64,000 bases of DNA, taken from the NCBI GenBank assembly GCA_947501105.1, contig CANMUP010000002.1, positions 248,001 through 312,000 on the forward strand, read 5' to 3'. Source of the stretch: an uncultured Flaviramulus sp. (GTDB lineage: Bacteria > Bacteroidota > Bacteroidia > Flavobacteriales > Flavobacteriaceae). Of this stretch, positions 63,059 through 64,000 are shown piece by piece (the first letter of the stretch is position 1; every line of letters begins with the position of its first letter). The notes under the pieces were generated by a model. That model was not told where the DNA came from, made no database searches, and saw only the letters and a program-made list of their open reading frames with translations. The position numbers were made by a program, and so were the translations under genes.

Positions 63059-64000
63059 TTAAATTTTATGATATTTCATTAAAGCCAAAGATAATATTGA
63101 CTTTAGTTTTAGTTTATATTTTTTTACTCTACCGTGGTTATTTTTATAAACGTTAACTTCATTCACAATTCTACTAACAGCATAATCATAATATTTTCTA
63201 GAATAAGTTCTCTCAAAATCAATATCTCTATCAGTCGATGTTTCCCAATTGGGTTGTACTGTTATTTTACCTTCAATTTCGTTGTATAGTGAAGTTCCTT
63301 TTATAGGGTATGCTACCGTGATTGTAAAATGTGTTGGGTTTGCAGCTTTTAAATAACTGATAGTTTGATTAATGTCTGTTTCATCCTCACCTGGATAACC
63401 AACCATTATAAAAGTACCCGTTTCTATATCCATGGCATTTGTTTTTTGAATAGCTTCTTTTACAACATTCACATCTACACGTCGATCCATAGCGTCAATA
63501 ATTTTTTGAGAACCACTTTCTGCACCTATCCAAATTCTAAAACAGCCAGCTTCTTTTAAAAGTTGCAATATTTCATCATTCAATCGTTCAGCTCTTGTAA
63601 TGCACTCAAAAGGAATGATTGCATCCTGTTTTATTGCTTCCTTATGAAAGTTTTTTATCCATTTATGGCTTACAGAAAATACATCATCTACAAACCAAAC
63701 AGAATCTGGCTTATAAGTGTCTTTCAATATTTTTAACTCTTGCGCTACTTTGTTGGCGGGTCGTCTTCTGTAGCTTTGACCATAAACGGCAGTGCTACAC
63801 CATTTACATGTATATGGACAGCCTCGTTGCGTACTAATAGTCATAGAGCTTTTTCCATGATATGTTTTCCAGGTATCTAAATATTTTTCTACAGGAATCG
63901 CCGCTCTATTTGGTAGAGGTAGTTCAGAGAGGTCCTTCATTTTTATTCTTGGAAGGGTCTTTTTTAGTTCTTTATTTTCTAAATAAGCAATACCTGAAAC
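63059..64000 (-). CDS. B12-binding-type radical SAM protein (5' part outside window)
   Basis: The frame is open to the window edge. The 313 visible residues start VSGIAYLENKELKKT, a linker found after the cobalamin-binding domain in B12-dependent radical SAM proteins, so the ATG at 63940 is internal and not the start. The radical SAM cluster is CPYTCKWC, followed by YRRRPANKVAQELKIL, GAESGSQKIIDAMDRR and GTFIMVGYPGEDETD, all typical of this class. A C-terminal helical tail is present. It is the third radical SAM gene of the cluster and shows that the set continues to the right. Substrate unknown. Confidence 0.85.
   Translation of the reverse strand, partial: VSGIAYLENKELKKTLPRIKMKDLSELPLPNRAAIPVEKYLDTWKTYHGKSSMTISTQRGCPYTCKWCSTAVYGQSYRRRPANKVAQELKILKDTYKPDSVWFVDDVFSVSHKWIKNFHKEAIKQDAIIPFECITRAERLNDEILQLLKEAGCFRIWIGAESGSQKIIDAMDRRVDVNVVKEAIQKTNAMDIETGTFIMVGYPGEDETDINQTISYLKAANPTHFTITVAYPIKGTSLYNEIEGKITVQPNWETSTDRDIDFERTYSRKYYDYAVSRIVNEVNVYKNNHGRVKKYKLKLKSILSLALMKYHKI

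Noticed and set aside
63059-63940. ATG at 63940 as the start of the last radical SAM protein
   Set aside because: The frame continues upstream to the window edge with a sequence typical of the linker after a B12-binding domain, so the gene is partial.
1-64000. CRISPR arrays, tRNA or rRNA genes
   Set aside because: No regularly spaced direct repeats, cloverleaf with a TTCGA arm, or rRNA-like conserved stretch was seen in the intergenic parts.

Overview
The window looks like a chromosomal segment of a member of the Bacteroidota, most likely a marine-type Flavobacteriaceae. The DNA is AT-rich. Many genes are preceded by the Bacteroidota -7 element TAnnTTTG rather than by clear Shine-Dalgarno sites. 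Lipoproteins with a Cys lipobox are abundant. CarB is the short form of 950 residues, L31 is the zinc-free type B, and an ECF sigma / membrane anti-sigma-like / Spy-like triad is present. No rRNA, tRNA, CRISPR array, insertion sequence or prophage was recognised. All function calls are by eye from motifs; no database search was run.

Layout. 1-2228: a truncated copper P-type ATPase (CcoI/FixI type) divergent from an FNR-like regulator. 2241-7246: a minus-strand run of a YdeI/OmdA protein, an M1 and an M28 exported peptidase, a DUF6265-like protein and a tandem NTF2-like protein. 7360-15146: a fatty-acid beta-oxidation locus (marR-fadN-fadA-fadE plus a fadD-like ligase), with a near-ideal MarR-type operator at 13286-13313. 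15218-18645: two exported sulfatases. 18806-24608: purL, a GC-richer inverted-repeat element, a lipoprotein and an RsmB-type rRNA methyltransferase. 24721-29490: a plus-strand group of a third sulfatase, a YHYH-domain lipoprotein, a YwqK/MORN-like lipoprotein, an SCO/SenC protein flanked by two related inverted repeats, and a BNR/YCF48-like lipoprotein. 29520-31139: the ECF sigma triad. 31429-36646: MsbA-type exporter and phosphohexomutase (translationally coupled), a DPM-type glycosyltransferase and a DUF4199 protein. 36804-39752: L31 type B, a GlmU-family sugar-nucleotide protein, a PD40 propeller protein and a small membrane protein. 39749-44323: an unusual ABC ATPase / large membrane protein / oligopeptide-binding lipoprotein set. 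44465-52424: housekeeping genes (mtaB, lytic transglycosylase, rpmH, carB) mixed with small proteins. 52663-64000: a tail-fibre-like surface protein, then ten minus-strand genes packed almost without gaps. They comprise three radical SAM enzymes, a small-domain methyltransferase, two GT2 enzymes, a GT87-like membrane glycosyltransferase, an ABC exporter/flippase and a lipoprotein with a haem-binding CxxCH motif. This set runs off the end of the window.

How the parts fit together. The fad genes form a self-contained, MarR-controlled beta-oxidation pathway with the gene order of Bacillus subtilis fadNAE. The three sulfatases and the exported peptidases suggest use of sulfated polymers and proteins. 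CcoI with an FNR-type regulator points to a cbb3 oxidase locus just outside the left edge. The best candidate for an undescribed system is the 53.7-64 kb cluster, which has the parts to build, modify and export a glycosylated lipid or surface molecule by radical chemistry. Two weaker candidates are the sulfatase/YHYH/YwqK/SCO group and the orphan ABC set at 39.7-44.3 kb.
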